Assembly (NCBI GenBank): GCA_963725275.1
Contig: CAVRXS010000003.1
Coordinates: 248,001 to 312,000 of the forward strand
Reading direction: 5' to 3'
DNA: 64,000 bases
Origin: Bog-756 sp963725275
GTDB lineage: Bacteria; Actinomycetota; Acidimicrobiia; Acidimicrobiales; RAAP-2
Shown here: piece by piece, positions 8,583 to 18,201 of the stretch
How the letters are laid out: each line of letters begins with the position of its first letter
Numbering within the stretch: position 1 is the stretch's first letter
Translations under genes and position numbers: made by a program
The notes under the pieces: model-generated
Told to the model about the DNA's origin: nothing
Database searches by the model: none
What the model saw: the letters and a program-made list of their open reading frames with translations, nothing else

Positions 8583-9314
8583 TCAGAACCGGGCCCAGTC
8601 CCAGCGCATGAGCGACTCGAACGGCGCCGCCAACAAGAGTCGTGCCGGCGCGCTGTCCCACAGCCGCTCGAGCACCGGCGCGAGCCGCTCGCCGACCGCG
8701 GCCGGCTCGTCGTCCAGGTAGCACACGGTCATCCGGTACTCGCCTTTGGTGAACATGGGCCGCCTGATCGCGTTGCTGGTGGCGTACGTCCACGCACCGG
8801 CCACGCCGGGCACCGAGACCACCTCCGGAAAGATCTCGGTGTGCATCAGCTGAAGGAACCGATCGTCGTCCGGTCCGCCGGACGGTTCCTCCGCGATGAG
8901 GTAGATGCCATCATGCGGTCGAAAAGGGATCACGTCGGCCGACACCAGGACCCGCGGTGCCGCATGGCACTCGAGCAGGCTGAGGCCACCGCGGTACTGC
9001 GACGGCAGCGAGTGCGGGAAGCGTCCCAGGTCGGCGAGATGCTGTCCGAGCGCGAAGAAGTCGTCGATGGTCTCGTCGAGCGGCTGACCCATGAGGTAGC
9101 AGACGACGTGCTCGACGAGAGACCAGTCACCGACTGCGGCTGCCCGCGCCGTCCTGCAGGCGGGCGTCGAGGCCCACCGCTGCCCGAGCACCAGCCCGGG
9201 GAGTTGATACTGCTCGGGCATGTGGTCCAGCTGGTGCCAGTCGAGGTACGACCGGTCGTCACCGGACGCGGCATGGCGCGAGAGGGAGAAGAACCCCGCC
9301 CTGACCCGGTTCAC
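8583..9314 (-). CDS. EthD-like dimeric alpha-beta barrel protein
   Basis: The 243-residue protein looks like two ferredoxin-like (dimeric alpha-beta barrel) halves. The first includes YLDWHQLDHMPEQY, the sort of histidine-containing helix seen in EthD-type proteins. The second includes FLQLMHTEIFPEV. Its GTG start overlaps the stop of the F420-dependent oxidoreductase gene (GTGA), so the two are probably translated together and may act on the same compound. No catalytic role can be assigned. Confidence 0.6.
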   Translation of the reverse strand: MNRVRAGFFSLSRHAASGDDRSYLDWHQLDHMPEQYQLPGLVLGQRWASTPACRTARAAAVGDWSLVEHVVCYLMGQPLDETIDDFFALGQHLADLGRFPHSLPSQYRGGLSLLECHAAPRVLVSADVIPFRPHDGIYLIAEEPSGGPDDDRFLQLMHTEIFPEVVSVPGVAGAWTYATSNAIRRPMFTKGEYRMTVCYLDDEPAAVGERLAPVLERLWDSAPARLLLAAPFESLMRWDWARF

Positions 9315-10273
9315 CCGGACCCCGGTTCGACCAGCTCCGCCGTCTCGCGCGCCAGGTGGGCCATGGCCTCGAGCTGCTCGAGGTAGTGCCCGCGGGAGTC
9401 GTGGACGAACCCGAGCTGCAGCCCGGTCGCGCCGACCCCGGTCAGCCGCCGGATGAGCTTCTTCGCCCCATCAGGATCGCTGAGCGGATCGAGTGGACGG
9501 CCGTTCCGCAGCACCACCTCGAGCGGGCTCGTCCGGGCTGCCCAGGCTCGCGTGGTCCTGGCCCGGTCGATCATGGTGGCCACGTCGGCTGCACGGACGG
9601 AAAAGGGCACCCACCCGTCAGCGAGCTCGACCGCACGGCGGAGGGATCGGGCGGTCCGCCCACCGATCCAGAGGGGAACCGACGGCTGCCGGGCACAGGG
9701 ATCCAGCACCACATCCGAGTAACGGTAGTAGGGGCCGTCGTAGCGAGGGCGGTTCGTCGAGAGGGAGACCCGCAGTGCCGACAGCGCATCGTCGGCACGC
9801 GCTCCCCTCCCCTCGAAGTCGACTCCGAGCAGGTCGAACTCCTCCGCCAGCGAACCGACGCCCAACCCGAGGATCAACCGTCCCGACGCGACCTGGTCGA
9901 GCGTGCCGTATCGCTTGGCGATCTCGAGTGGGTGGTGGTACCCGAGGACGAGCACATTGGTCGCCAGCCGAATCCGCGACGTCACCGCAGCCAGGTACCC
10001 GAAGGTGGCAAGGGGATCCCAGTAGCGACTCCCGCGCGTCGCGGCGACCTCGGTGGGGACGACCACGTGCTCGCTGCAGGTCAGGTGGGAGTACCCGAGC
10101 GACTCGGCCGTCCGGGCGATGAGCGCGACGTCCTCGATGTCCCCGTCGACCTCCCAGGGGGCATACCAGCCGGGCAGCAGGGTGAGCACCGGCGTGGTGA
10201 TCCCCAGACGGATCGGGAGCCGGGTGTGCACGTCCGGTACTCCCGGATTACGGCGTTCGCCCTCGGCGACCAC
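9311..10273 (-). CDS. LLM-class F420-dependent oxidoreductase
   Basis: The 320-residue protein has the bacterial luciferase-like TIM barrel of F420-dependent oxidoreductases: an N-terminal RLGITTPVL strand, SEHVVVP, SGRLILGLGVG and VPLWIGGRT are characteristic. The family reduces or oxidises diverse substrates with coenzyme F420 (or FMN). An AGGAGG Shine-Dalgarno 4 nt before GTG 10273 supports the start. It is coupled to the downstream EthD-like gene. The substrate is unknown. Confidence 0.88.
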   Translation of the reverse strand: MVAEGERRNPGVPDVHTRLPIRLGITTPVLTLLPGWYAPWEVDGDIEDVALIARTAESLGYSHLTCSEHVVVPTEVAATRGSRYWDPLATFGYLAAVTSRIRLATNVLVLGYHHPLEIAKRYGTLDQVASGRLILGLGVGSLAEEFDLLGVDFEGRGARADDALSALRVSLSTNRPRYDGPYYRYSDVVLDPCARQPSVPLWIGGRTARSLRRAVELADGWVPFSVRAADVATMIDRARTTRAWAARTSPLEVVLRNGRPLDPLSDPDGAKKLIRRLTGVGATGLQLGFVHDSRGHYLEQLEAMAHLARETAELVEPGSG

Positions 10274-10358
10274 GGTCCCTCCTTCGGCGGCTCGGCTCGG
10301 CGGGATGAAGCTATCACCAGAGGCCTCCGTTCCCGGGGGTCTGCACTACGGTGACTGC

Positions 10359-11926
10359 ATGTCGGACTACGACGCAATCGTGATCGGTGCGGGCCACAAC
10401 GGCCTGACGGCGGCGGTCGTCATGGCACAGGGCGGCATGCGGGTCCTCTGTCTGGAGAAGAACCATTTCATCGGCGGCATGGCGACGACCACCGAGCTGG
10501 CCCGCGGCTACCGGTTCGAATTGGCCGGGTCGATCCAGTTTCCGGTCCCGAGCGAGATCTACGACGACCTCGGCCTCGCGTCCTGCCCGATCTACGAGCC
10601 CGAGGTGCAGTCCGCCGCCATCGGTGAGCCCGGCCAGCCCCCGATCCTGCTCTACAGCAACGCCGACCAGCTCCTCGAGCACCTCAACGACACGCTCGGC
10701 CTCGACGCGGTCCTGGGCATGGCCGAGGTCGCTGCCTGGGCTGAGGCACCGGCGCGGGCGATCGGCCGCTTCGAGGTGCGACGGCCGCCCAGGTCGCTGG
10801 ACGAAATGTGGGCCAGCGCGGCGAACGAGAAGGAGCGAGAGGCCATCCGCATCGCCATGTTCGGCAGCGTCATGGACGTCGTCGACCGCTTCCTGCCCGA
10901 CCGCGAGAAACACGCCCAGGTCCGCAGCATGCTGGCATTCCTGTCGGTCAACTCCACCTACCGCGGCCCCTATTCCCCCGGGCAGCGCGCTCTGCCTCGC
11001 CTTCGCGCTTGCCTCGCCCGGTGACGCGACGATGTCCAAGGTGCGAGGAGGGATCGGCACCATCTCCGATCATCTGTGCGGGTTGTTCGAGGCGCACGGC
11101 GGCGAGCTCCGCCGCCACGTCAAGGTCTCCGAGATCATCCTCGACGGAGGCCGGGCCGCCGGAGTGACCATCTCCGACGGCGAGGTGGTCACCGCACCGG
11201 TGGTTGTCTCCAATCTCGACCCGACGGCCACCTTCACCCAATTGCTCGACCGGGACGTGCTGCCGGAGGCCTTCATTCGGAAGATCGACGCCATCGACCA
11301 CCGGGCGGCCTACTTCCAGATCCACTTCGCCCTCAACGGACTGCCCGAGTACGCCGAGCCATACGAGAGCCTCAACGAGGGTGACCTCCGCCACAACGTG
11401 ACGTTCTTCGGTACCGCCGAGCAGATGCAGCTCGACTTCGAAGGATGCGTGCGCGGGTTGGTACCCGAGTCACCCTCGTTCAACCTGTCGGTTCCGTCGC
11501 TCCGCGACAAGGAGCTGGCCCCTCCCGGCAAGCACGTCGCGAGCACCTTCGGTTTCTATGCGCCGATCGGCGCCACCCACGCGAGCCAGGCGACATTGCC
11601 GCGACGAGATGGCGGAGCGCATCGTGGCCAAGATCACGGCGATGGCGCCGAATTTCCCCGATCTCATCGAGCGGCAGTTCAACTACCCGGCTTATGCCTA
11701 TGAGCGCATGTTCGGGTGCACCGGGGGCGACTTCACCCACGGGCTGCTGCAACCGGAGTTCATGGGTCCGTTCCGACCCGGCCCGCGCGGCTGGCCGGAC
11801 AACCCGGTGCCGATCGAGGGCCTGTTCCTCTGCGGCGCGGGCTGCCATGGCGGCCCGGGCGTCACCTTCATTCCCGGGTACAACTGCGGGCACGCCGTGC
11901 TCGACGAATCGGGCGGCCGACGGTAG
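10359..11926 (+). pseudogene. phytoene desaturase-like FAD oxidoreductase, interrupted by two frameshifts
   Basis: The N-terminal segment has the FAD-binding motif IGAGHNGLTAA and an ExNHFIGG region typical of NAD(P)/FAD oxidoreductases of the phytoene dehydrogenase type. The C-terminal segment ends in GLFLCGAGCHGGPGVTFIPGYNCGHAV, the usual closing FAD contact. The frame breaks twice. One extra base lies in the CCCCCGGG run near 10975-10983 and another near 11597-11602. After each, the family sequence resumes without loss. Removing one base at each site would restore a protein of about 520 residues. Sequencing error is at least as likely as gene decay. Confidence 0.8.
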
Positions 11927-12014
11927 TCAGGTCACGCCGCAGACGGCTCGGGGGACACCCTGTCCGGACAGGCGTCGGCCAGCCGACCGTCTCGGCAGGA
12001 CGTACACTCGATCC

Positions 12015-12293
12015 GTGCGCAGTCGTTGGCTGTCCCGCAGAGCCTGCCTGCTCCACCTGGGGTTCGCGTTGGTGGTGCTCGGCTGCTTGGCTGCCGGCTG
12101 GTGGCAGGCGACGAGGGCGCTCAGCGGTCACGACCTGAGCTGGTTCTACACGTTCGAGTGGCCCGGCTTCGCGATCTTCGCCGGTGCCGGCTGGTGGCAC
12201 CTCATCCACGAAGACCCGGAAGAACGCCGGGCACGCAAGCAGGGGCCTGCCGAGTGGGAGGAGCTCGAGGACCCGTATCGAAACGTCTCGTAG
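12015..12293 (+). CDS. small two-helix membrane protein near oxidase genes
   Basis: The 92-residue protein has two hydrophobic segments: LHLGFALVVLGCLAAGWWQ and, after WFYTFEWP, FAIFAGAGWWHLI. A charged tail with DPEERRARK follows. The pattern of a WQ pair after helix 1 and a FEWP motif is recurrent in small actinobacterial membrane proteins, but I cannot give it a function. The start is GTG 12015. It heads a plus-strand group with TlpA and SCO genes that converges on the cytochrome oxidase operon, so a role in oxidase assembly is possible. Confidence 0.65.
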   Translation: MRSRWLSRRACLLHLGFALVVLGCLAAGWWQATRALSGHDLSWFYTFEWPGFAIFAGAGWWHLIHEDPEERRARKQGPAEWEELEDPYRNVS

Positions 12294-12378
12294 GGTGCTC
12301 GGCGAGCGAGACCGTCCTCCGGGCAAGATGCGCTTCCTGCGGGTAGATTCGATCACGTGATGAGCAGGACGAGCATCG

Positions 12379-13026
12379 ATGCCGTCGTCAGGCATCACTG
12401 AGCAGCGGGACGCCCCCGAAGCGGGCGCACCACCGCCCTGCGTCGACCCCGATCGATCGCATGACCGGATCTGGAAGCTCGGCAGTCTGGCCGCCGCCCT
12501 CGCCCTGGTTGGAGTCGTGGTCTTCGCGATTCGGTCCGCGCCGGCGCCGAAGACGTTGCACTTCCCGGCAGCCACCCCGAATGCACTGGTTGACGGGACG
12601 TTGGCTCCCGGGTTTTCGCTGCCCCCGCTGGGCGGAGGGCCATCGTTGCGCCTCTCCCAGTACCTCCAGACGCCCGTCGTCGTGAACTTCTTCGCCTCGT
12701 GGTGTTCGAACTGCCAGTCCGAGCTGTCAGCCTTGGCTGCGCTTGCACGGGATTCCGGAACGGGTGTCACGGTGCTCGGCGTCGACTCCGACGACCAGAG
12801 ACCCTCGGCTGCTCAGGCCATGTTGGCAAGAGCCCACGCGACCTATCCGGTTGCCGTCGATCCGAAGGCGCAGCTCTCCACGCAGTATCTCGTGACCGCC
12901 CTTCCGGCAACCTATTTCATCGGGCGCGACGGCCGCGTCGTGGGTGCCGCCTTCGGGCCCCAGTCGGCAGCGCAGCTCTCGGGCTGGGTCAAGCGGCTCA
13001 CGACCGGATCGTCCCAGCCGCGATGA
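12379..13026 (+). CDS. TlpA-like membrane-anchored thioredoxin
   Basis: The 215-residue protein has one N-terminal transmembrane anchor (about residues 33-50), then a thioredoxin fold facing outside. FFASWCSNCQSEL holds the redox CxxC pair, and the cis-proline segment ALPATYFIG is present. TlpA/ResA proteins reduce disulfides in cytochrome c apoproteins or in the CuA site of subunit II and SCO. The stop overlaps the start of the SCO gene (ATGA), so co-production with the copper chaperone supports a role in CuA assembly. Confidence 0.87.
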   Translation: MPSSGITEQRDAPEAGAPPPCVDPDRSHDRIWKLGSLAAALALVGVVVFAIRSAPAPKTLHFPAATPNALVDGTLAPGFSLPPLGGGPSLRLSQYLQTPVVVNFFASWCSNCQSELSALAALARDSGTGVTVLGVDSDDQRPSAAQAMLARAHATYPVAVDPKAQLSTQYLVTALPATYFIGRDGRVVGAAFGPQSAAQLSGWVKRLTTGSSQPR

Positions 13027-13850
13027 CCGACTCCGACATCATCGAGGACCCTGTAGCGACGCCCACTGTCGACCGGGCTGCCGCGCTCGCAGAGGGTGCC
13101 CCCAAGGTTCCGCTCCGAGTTATCGTCATCGCCTTGATCGTCGCCGCCGCGCTCGCCCTGGGAGGCACCGCGCTCGAACACCTCTTCTCGAGCGTCGGGC
13201 TCAACCCGACCCCGTCTGCGGCGACAGCCCCCACCGCGTCCTCGCCGACAACCCTGCCCGAGCTCCGGGCCTCGATGGCGGCCTTCCTGGGCTTCGTCTC
13301 TCTGACCCCCCGTCCGGCCCCGACAATCGCGCTCACCGACCAGAACGGCCTTCCTGTGGCGCTGGACCAGCTGCGGGGCAAGGTGGTCGTGCTCACCTTC
13401 TTCGACGCCAATTGCGACGATGCCTGCCCGGTCCTTGCCGCCGACATCACCAGTGCCGACGCCGGCCTCGGCGCCGACCGGTCCCGCGTCGTCTTCCTCA
13501 CGGTGAACACCGATCCCCTTCAAACGGCCACCGACCTACCACCTGCCGCGGCAACCGTGACCGGCCTGTCCGCGCTGGGCAACTGGCACTTCCTGACCGG
13601 GTCGCTCGCTTCCCTCGACGCTGTCTGGCGCAGCTACGGTGTCGCGATCAATGTGTCACCCACATCGGGACTCGTGGTCCACAACAACGTCATGTACTTC
13701 GTGGATCCGAAAGGGCAGCTACGGATCCGGATCACCCCCGTGGCGGACGAGAGTTCGACGGGTGCATTCACTCTTCCACCCTCCGGCGTGATCCGCTCGG
13801 CCGACGGGATCGCCGCCTATGCCGTGGGCCTTCTCCCGCGCTCCTCATGA
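13023..13850 (+). CDS. SCO1/SenC-family copper chaperone
   Basis: The 275-residue protein has an N-terminal transmembrane anchor (about residues 32-52) and a thioredoxin-like SCO domain. The copper ligands appear as CDDAC within FFDANCDDACPVL, and a histidine in GLVVHNNVMYFVD stands at the position of the conserved SCO histidine. SCO proteins deliver copper to the CuA centre of oxidase subunit II. It is translationally coupled to tlpA and lies 4-5 kb from ctaC. Confidence 0.85.
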   Translation: MTDSDIIEDPVATPTVDRAAALAEGAPKVPLRVIVIALIVAAALALGGTALEHLFSSVGLNPTPSAATAPTASSPTTLPELRASMAAFLGFVSLTPRPAPTIALTDQNGLPVALDQLRGKVVVLTFFDANCDDACPVLAADITSADAGLGADRSRVVFLTVNTDPLQTATDLPPAAATVTGLSALGNWHFLTGSLASLDAVWRSYGVAINVSPTSGLVVHNNVMYFVDPKGQLRIRITPVADESSTGAFTLPPSGVIRSADGIAAYAVGLLPRSS

Positions 13851-13863
13851 GAGTCTCGTACCG

Positions 13864-14520
13864 GTGACGGACTCCGATCGGACCCAGAGCACAGCCGCTT
13901 CACCTGCCAACGACCCGTCGGGCCCGGGGCCGTGGTACCGGCGACGGAACGTGCTCCTCGCCGCCTGCGTGGTCGTGATCCTGGCCATCACGGTCATCAC
14001 AGACCTCCCTTCGCACGCCTCGCACGCCAGCAACATTGCCAGCGCGACAGCGCTGATCAAGGAGGTCAATGACGACATCGCACCGTGCGTGTTCGCGGCC
14101 GGCGAGGCCTTCACGATCTACGCCGACCAGACCCACAACTCGCTCACGGCCTCCGACCGAGCCAGCATCCCGGGGATGCTCAACGACGACCAGACGGCGT
14201 GCTCGTTCACGAACGACTCGATCTTCAGCTTGTCGGACATCGACGTGCCCGGGTCCGCTGCGGGCAAGCAACTCGGGGACATCGTGAACTCGGTGACCCT
14301 GTGGTCGACATCGGACGCCCTCGGCGCCATCGACGCCATTCAGACGCTCTCGACCGAGCCGGGCAACAGAGCTGCCCTCAGCGCGCTGGCGAAGAATCGG
14401 CGCTTGATGGCGGCGGACCGGGATGCCGCCGACGCGTCGGTGCAGGCCATCGATCGCTTGCTCGATGCGAGGATCGTCGCCCTCAATCTTCCCGAGATTC
14501 CCGCACCGTCGACGTCGTAG
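13864..14520 (+). CDS. membrane-anchored protein of unknown function
   Basis: The 218-residue protein has a short cytoplasmic N-terminus, one transmembrane helix (VLLAACVVVILAITVIT) and an alpha-helical exported domain with two cysteines (near APCVFAAGE and TACSF) that could form a disulfide. No family is recognised. GTG 13864 follows the SCO stop by 13 nt, so it probably belongs to the same operon. It is convergent with the CtaG-like gene. Confidence 0.65.
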   Translation: MTDSDRTQSTAASPANDPSGPGPWYRRRNVLLAACVVVILAITVITDLPSHASHASNIASATALIKEVNDDIAPCVFAAGEAFTIYADQTHNSLTASDRASIPGMLNDDQTACSFTNDSIFSLSDIDVPGSAAGKQLGDIVNSVTLWSTSDALGAIDAIQTLSTEPGNRAALSALAKNRRLMAADRDAADASVQAIDRLLDARIVALNLPEIPAPSTS

Positions 14521-14540
14521 CTCTATGTCACTCCGGGAGG

Positions 14541-15269
14541 TCAGAGCAGCCCGGCGGACCGCCGTCGCTCCTCCCGCATGAGGCGATAGAGCTCATCGTC
14601 GGGATCGTCCTCGTTCCGGAGCCATTGCACGAGATTCCAGTAGATGACCGGCATGAAGGCGGCCGCGGTTACCGCCCACAAGACCGCCGCAGACAGCTGA
14701 TGATCCGCCGACGCGCTGAGCCCGGAACCGGCGCCGTGGCGGAATGCTCGATACCACGGTGCGGTCGACATGGCTTCGACGTAGGCGATGGTCCAGATCG
14801 TCCACATTGCCAACGCGGCAAGCGCTGCCCGACGCGGATATGGCGAGCGGGGGACCAGGGGGGGCGATTCGACCAGCTCGAGCCACAGTCCGGCGCCCAC
14901 CACCACCAGACTGGCGGCCTCGACGCCGACCAGCCAGCGCTGGCTCGACAGGGCGTCGACCGCCGCGGGCGTCCGCCACAGCACGATCAGGGCGAGGTCC
15001 GCACCCAGGAAGCCGAGACTTCGGAGCATCTCCGGATGCCGCCGCCGGCCGGCGGCGATTCGACCGAGGGTCGACGGCGTGAACCGCAGGGCCCGCCATG
15101 GGGCACCCATCACGACGAGCGCTGGGCCGACGACGGCGAAGATCGCGAACTGCAGGGCTTCGACCCATTCATAGCGGCCGGCCCACGTGCCCGAGGGAGG
15201 GAGCATGGCCACGCTGACCAGCAGGACGCCGCAGGCGGCGAGCCAGGCCGATCTGCGCCCGGTGATCAC
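14541..15269 (-). CDS. CtaG-like cytochrome c oxidase assembly membrane protein
   Basis: The protein has about six to seven transmembrane segments and motifs shared with the caa3 CtaG family: VVMGAPWRALRF matches the IVVGAPWIPLLF segment of the second CtaG homologue in this window, and a C-terminal DHQLSAAVLWAVTA matches its DQQIGAAILWV. GTG 15269 overlaps the stop of the small subunit gene as GTGA; an in-frame upstream start at 15332 is possible. It is the last gene of the oxidase operon. CtaG proteins are needed for copper insertion into subunit I. Confidence 0.75.
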   Translation of the reverse strand: MITGRRSAWLAACGVLLVSVAMLPPSGTWAGRYEWVEALQFAIFAVVGPALVVMGAPWRALRFTPSTLGRIAAGRRRHPEMLRSLGFLGADLALIVLWRTPAAVDALSSQRWLVGVEAASLVVVGAGLWLELVESPPLVPRSPYPRRAALAALAMWTIWTIAYVEAMSTAPWYRAFRHGAGSGLSASADHQLSAAVLWAVTAAAFMPVIYWNLVQWLRNEDDPDDELYRLMREERRRSAGLL

Positions 15270-15430
15270 GAGGAGTCGCGACTCGGCGGTTCCTCCGCGC
15301 CTCTCGACGATCGCCGCTGGAAGAACCCCCACAACATGACCACGACGAACACCCCCAACGGGATGGCCATGGTGAGGGCCTGGGTCCCGTAGTAGGAGTT
15401 GGACGACATGGAGTTGATCACGTCGATCAC
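15266..15430 (-). CDS. small single-helix protein of the oxidase operon
   Basis: This 54-residue protein has one transmembrane helix (ALTMAIPLGVFVVVMLWGFF) and a charged C-terminal tail. It lies between ctaE and the ctaG-like gene, overlapping the latter. An AGGAG Shine-Dalgarno precedes GTG 15430. By position and size it could be a small accessory subunit of the oxidase, analogous to the CtaF/subunit IV proteins of other actinobacteria, but similarity is not evident. Confidence 0.65.
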   Translation of the reverse strand: MIDVINSMSSNSYYGTQALTMAIPLGVFVVVMLWGFFQRRSSRGAEEPPSRDSS

Positions 15431-15446
15431 GTGGGCTCCTCTCGCA

Positions 15447-16121
15447 TCACAACACGTAGAACAGTACCCAGAAGAAGGCACTGACGACGGCGATGAATCC
15501 CCAGAAGTAGGCGCAACCTTCGAGGCTGATCCGGAAGAGGCGGGCGGTGGGCAGAGTCGAGCGGGCGGTCCCCCCGTCCTCTGCGGCCGCCCGGCGCAGG
15601 CGCAGCTGCCGTGCGAGAGATGTTTCGATCCAGTAGAGCCCGCTCAGGATCAGGGCGATGTTGAGCCCCGCCCAGCCGATGAAGCACGACGCATACCCGC
15701 TGGAGCCCGGGAAGAAGGGCAGCTGGGTGAGTTGCCAGATCTGGAGGCCGATCGCGATCACGGCCCCGATGACGGTCGTCCAGCCCGCCACCTCCCAGTC
15801 GAGCACCAACCCCCGACGGAACCGCCGGTACCCCAAGATGGCCAGGAAGGCACACGCAACCGTGATGGCGAAGATGGCCGCCCCCGTGCCCGTGGGCGCA
15901 GTGACTCCGTTGGGGCGCCACAGGTTGTCGTTGTTGGCCGACCGAAGATAGAAGTAGGCGAAGGCCAGCGCGGCGAAGGCGAACGCCCAGATGCCGATGA
16001 GCAGACGGCCGCCTGTCCACAGCGCACCTTCGTGGGCTCGCAGCTCGAAGGCGACCTCCTCGGGTGTCTCCTTCAGGACCGGGAAGGACTCCGTTTCCTC
16101 GGCCAGCATCTTGTCGGTCAT
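15447..16121 (-). CDS. ctaE: cytochrome c oxidase subunit III
   Basis: The 224-residue protein has about five transmembrane helices and resembles heme-copper oxidase subunit III, with ARLFRISLEGCAYFWGFIAVVSAFFW as the last helix and a WRPNG loop. The ATG at 16121 was chosen because GGAG lies 5 nt upstream; a GTG at 16136 would overlap the ctaD stop. It sits directly after ctaD in the operon. Confidence 0.88.
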   Translation of the reverse strand: MTDKMLAEETESFPVLKETPEEVAFELRAHEGALWTGGRLLIGIWAFAFAALAFAYFYLRSANNDNLWRPNGVTAPTGTGAAIFAITVACAFLAILGYRRFRRGLVLDWEVAGWTTVIGAVIAIGLQIWQLTQLPFFPGSSGYASCFIGWAGLNIALILSGLYWIETSLARQLRLRRAAAEDGGTARSTLPTARLFRISLEGCAYFWGFIAVVSAFFWVLFYVL

Positions 16122-16132
16122 TGCCTCTCCGC

Positions 16133-18142
16133 TCACTGTTCGGGCGGGCGTGAGCCCGCGCCACCCGCAGATCCGGCAGACGGCGATGCTCCCGATGTGC
16201 CGGCCCCGACCAACTCCCCCCCACCCAGGTCGGCGACTTTCAGGGCGCCGGGCTCGCCGTAGTGGTAGGGGTCAGACAGCACGATCGGAATCCGCTCGAA
16301 GTTGAACCACGGCACTGGGGTCGGGGTCTGCCATTCCAAGCCCAGCGAGCTCCACGGATTCTGCGGTGCGCGCTTCGGTTCGATGAACACCGACCAGAGG
16401 AAATTGCAGATGAAGAGGAAGAACGAGGCGCCGAGCAGGTAGGCGCTGATCGAGGAGACGTCGTTCCACGCCTGGAGGTTCTGGGCATATTCGAAGACGC
16501 GCCGCGGCTGGCCGAGGATGCCGACGAAGAAGAGGGGGAAGAAGGTCATGTTGAAGAAGAGGAAGAACGCCCAGAAGTGCCAGACGCTGAGTTTCCGGTT
16601 CAGCGTGACGCCGGTCATCTTCGGCAGCCAGAAATAGAGACCACCGAAGAAGGCGAAGATCAACCCGCCCATGATCGTGTAGTGGAAGTGCGCCATCACG
16701 AAGAAGCTCCCGTGGACCGTCACGTTGACCGGCACGTCCGACAGGAAGACGCCGGTGACGCCCCCGATGAGGAAGTTGAACAGCATGCCCAGGGCGAAGA
16801 GCATCGGAGGTTCGAAACGTATCTTCGCCTTCCAAAGCGTTCCCAGGGTGACCAGGAACAAGAACCCTGTCGGGATCGAGATCAACTCGGTGGTGAGCAT
16901 GAACAGCGGACGCATGTCCGGGTTGATCCCACTTTGGAAGATGTGGTGCTGCCAGACGAAGAACGACAGCAGGGCGACCCCGAGCATGCCCGCGGCAGCC
17001 ACCTTGTACGCGAACAGCGGTTTGCGGGTGAAGACGGGGAGGATCTCCATGACGATGCCGAATCCGGGCAGCGCCATGATGTAGACCTCGGGGTGGCCGA
17101 AGAACCAGAAGAGGTTCTGCCACAAGAAGTTGCTGCCGCCGTGCTCGTTCACGAAGAAGGCGGTCTGGGCGGTCCGATCGAGGATGCCGAACAGCCCAGC
17201 GACGACCAACGTCGGGGTGGCCAGGGTCAACAGGGCGCAGGTGGCCAGGATCCCCCAGACGAAGATGGGTACGCGGCTCCAGGTCATGCCGGGCGCCCGG
17301 TAATTGATGATGGTCGCCCCGAGGTTGAAGCCGGCTGCGATCATCCCGATCCCGATGGTGGCGAAGCCCACCAGGTAAGAGTCCATGCCGGCGAACGACT
17401 GGGTCTGCAGCGGTGCGTACCCGGTCCAGCCGGTCTGGAACCCGCCGAGGAACGGTGCCGTCAGGATTACGATGTAGCCGGCCATGAAGGTCCAGAAGGA
17501 GAAGGCCTCCACCCTCGGAAATGCCATGCGCCGGGCGCCGATCATGAGCGGGACGAGCCAGTTCCCCAGTGTCCCGACCACCGCGGACGAGGCCATCATC
17601 ATCATGATGGTGCCGTGCTCTGACACGATGGCGATATAGGTTCCCGGCCCGAAAACGTGGTTGGTCGGGCTGAGCAGCTCGGTGCGGATGAGCATCGCGA
17701 AGAAGCCGCCGGTGAACAGGAACAGGAGGACCCCGACCGTGTACTGCAGACCGACGACCTTGTGGTCCTCGGTCATCTTGAAGTAGCGGGTCCAGCTGGT
17801 CTCAGGCAGCGTCGGCGCAGGCTCCCGACCGACGAGCTTCAGGAGCGGGTACTTCAGCCCCCCGATGCCGGCCAGCCAGCCGATCACCAGGAAGACCAGC
17901 GCGAACACCGTGGCCACGTTGTTCTGGCCGGTGTCCTGAGGAACCGGCTGGCCACCGTAGAGGAGGTTGCCCAGCCAGTGTCCGACGAGGTAGCCGCCTG
18001 CGCCGCCGACGATGGCCCACAAGATGTGCGGACGGAGCCACGGGGAACCGACAATCGGGCGGGGCGGATGCAGCGGTGCTTCGCCCGGATAGAAGCCAGA
18101 GGTCTCGAGTGCCGCCGCGGTGTCGGTGGTGTCGATGGCCAT
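16133..18142 (-). CDS. ctaD: cytochrome c oxidase subunit I with atypical proton-channel residues
   Basis: The 669-residue protein has two extra N-terminal transmembrane helices (about residues 38-60 and 76-95) before the standard twelve. Heme and CuB ligands are present: His176 (SEHGTIM), HPEVY at 350-354 (His ligand, gating Glu and cross-link Tyr), His399-His400 (WQHH), and His485 and His487 (AHFHYT). The usual D-channel entrance GAPDMAFPR reads GARRMAFPR, with Arg205 replacing Asp. The K-channel PTGxK lysine reads PTGFL, with Leu428. The catalytic centre therefore looks intact while both canonical proton-entry residues are replaced. The alignment is from memory. Confidence 0.92.
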   Translation of the reverse strand: MAIDTTDTAAALETSGFYPGEAPLHPPRPIVGSPWLRPHILWAIVGGAGGYLVGHWLGNLLYGGQPVPQDTGQNNVATVFALVFLVIGWLAGIGGLKYPLLKLVGREPAPTLPETSWTRYFKMTEDHKVVGLQYTVGVLLFLFTGGFFAMLIRTELLSPTNHVFGPGTYIAIVSEHGTIMMMMASSAVVGTLGNWLVPLMIGARRMAFPRVEAFSFWTFMAGYIVILTAPFLGGFQTGWTGYAPLQTQSFAGMDSYLVGFATIGIGMIAAGFNLGATIINYRAPGMTWSRVPIFVWGILATCALLTLATPTLVVAGLFGILDRTAQTAFFVNEHGGSNFLWQNLFWFFGHPEVYIMALPGFGIVMEILPVFTRKPLFAYKVAAAGMLGVALLSFFVWQHHIFQSGINPDMRPLFMLTTELISIPTGFLFLVTLGTLWKAKIRFEPPMLFALGMLFNFLIGGVTGVFLSDVPVNVTVHGSFFVMAHFHYTIMGGLIFAFFGGLYFWLPKMTGVTLNRKLSVWHFWAFFLFFNMTFFPLFFVGILGQPRRVFEYAQNLQAWNDVSSISAYLLGASFFLFICNFLWSVFIEPKRAPQNPWSSLGLEWQTPTPVPWFNFERIPIVLSDPYHYGEPGALKVADLGGGELVGAGTSGASPSAGSAGGAGSRPPEQ

Positions 18143-18201
18143 GACGTTCAGTCACCTCTTTCCAGCGACAGGGACACTGTGGGTTGGGTTGCAGTCATAG
18201 C

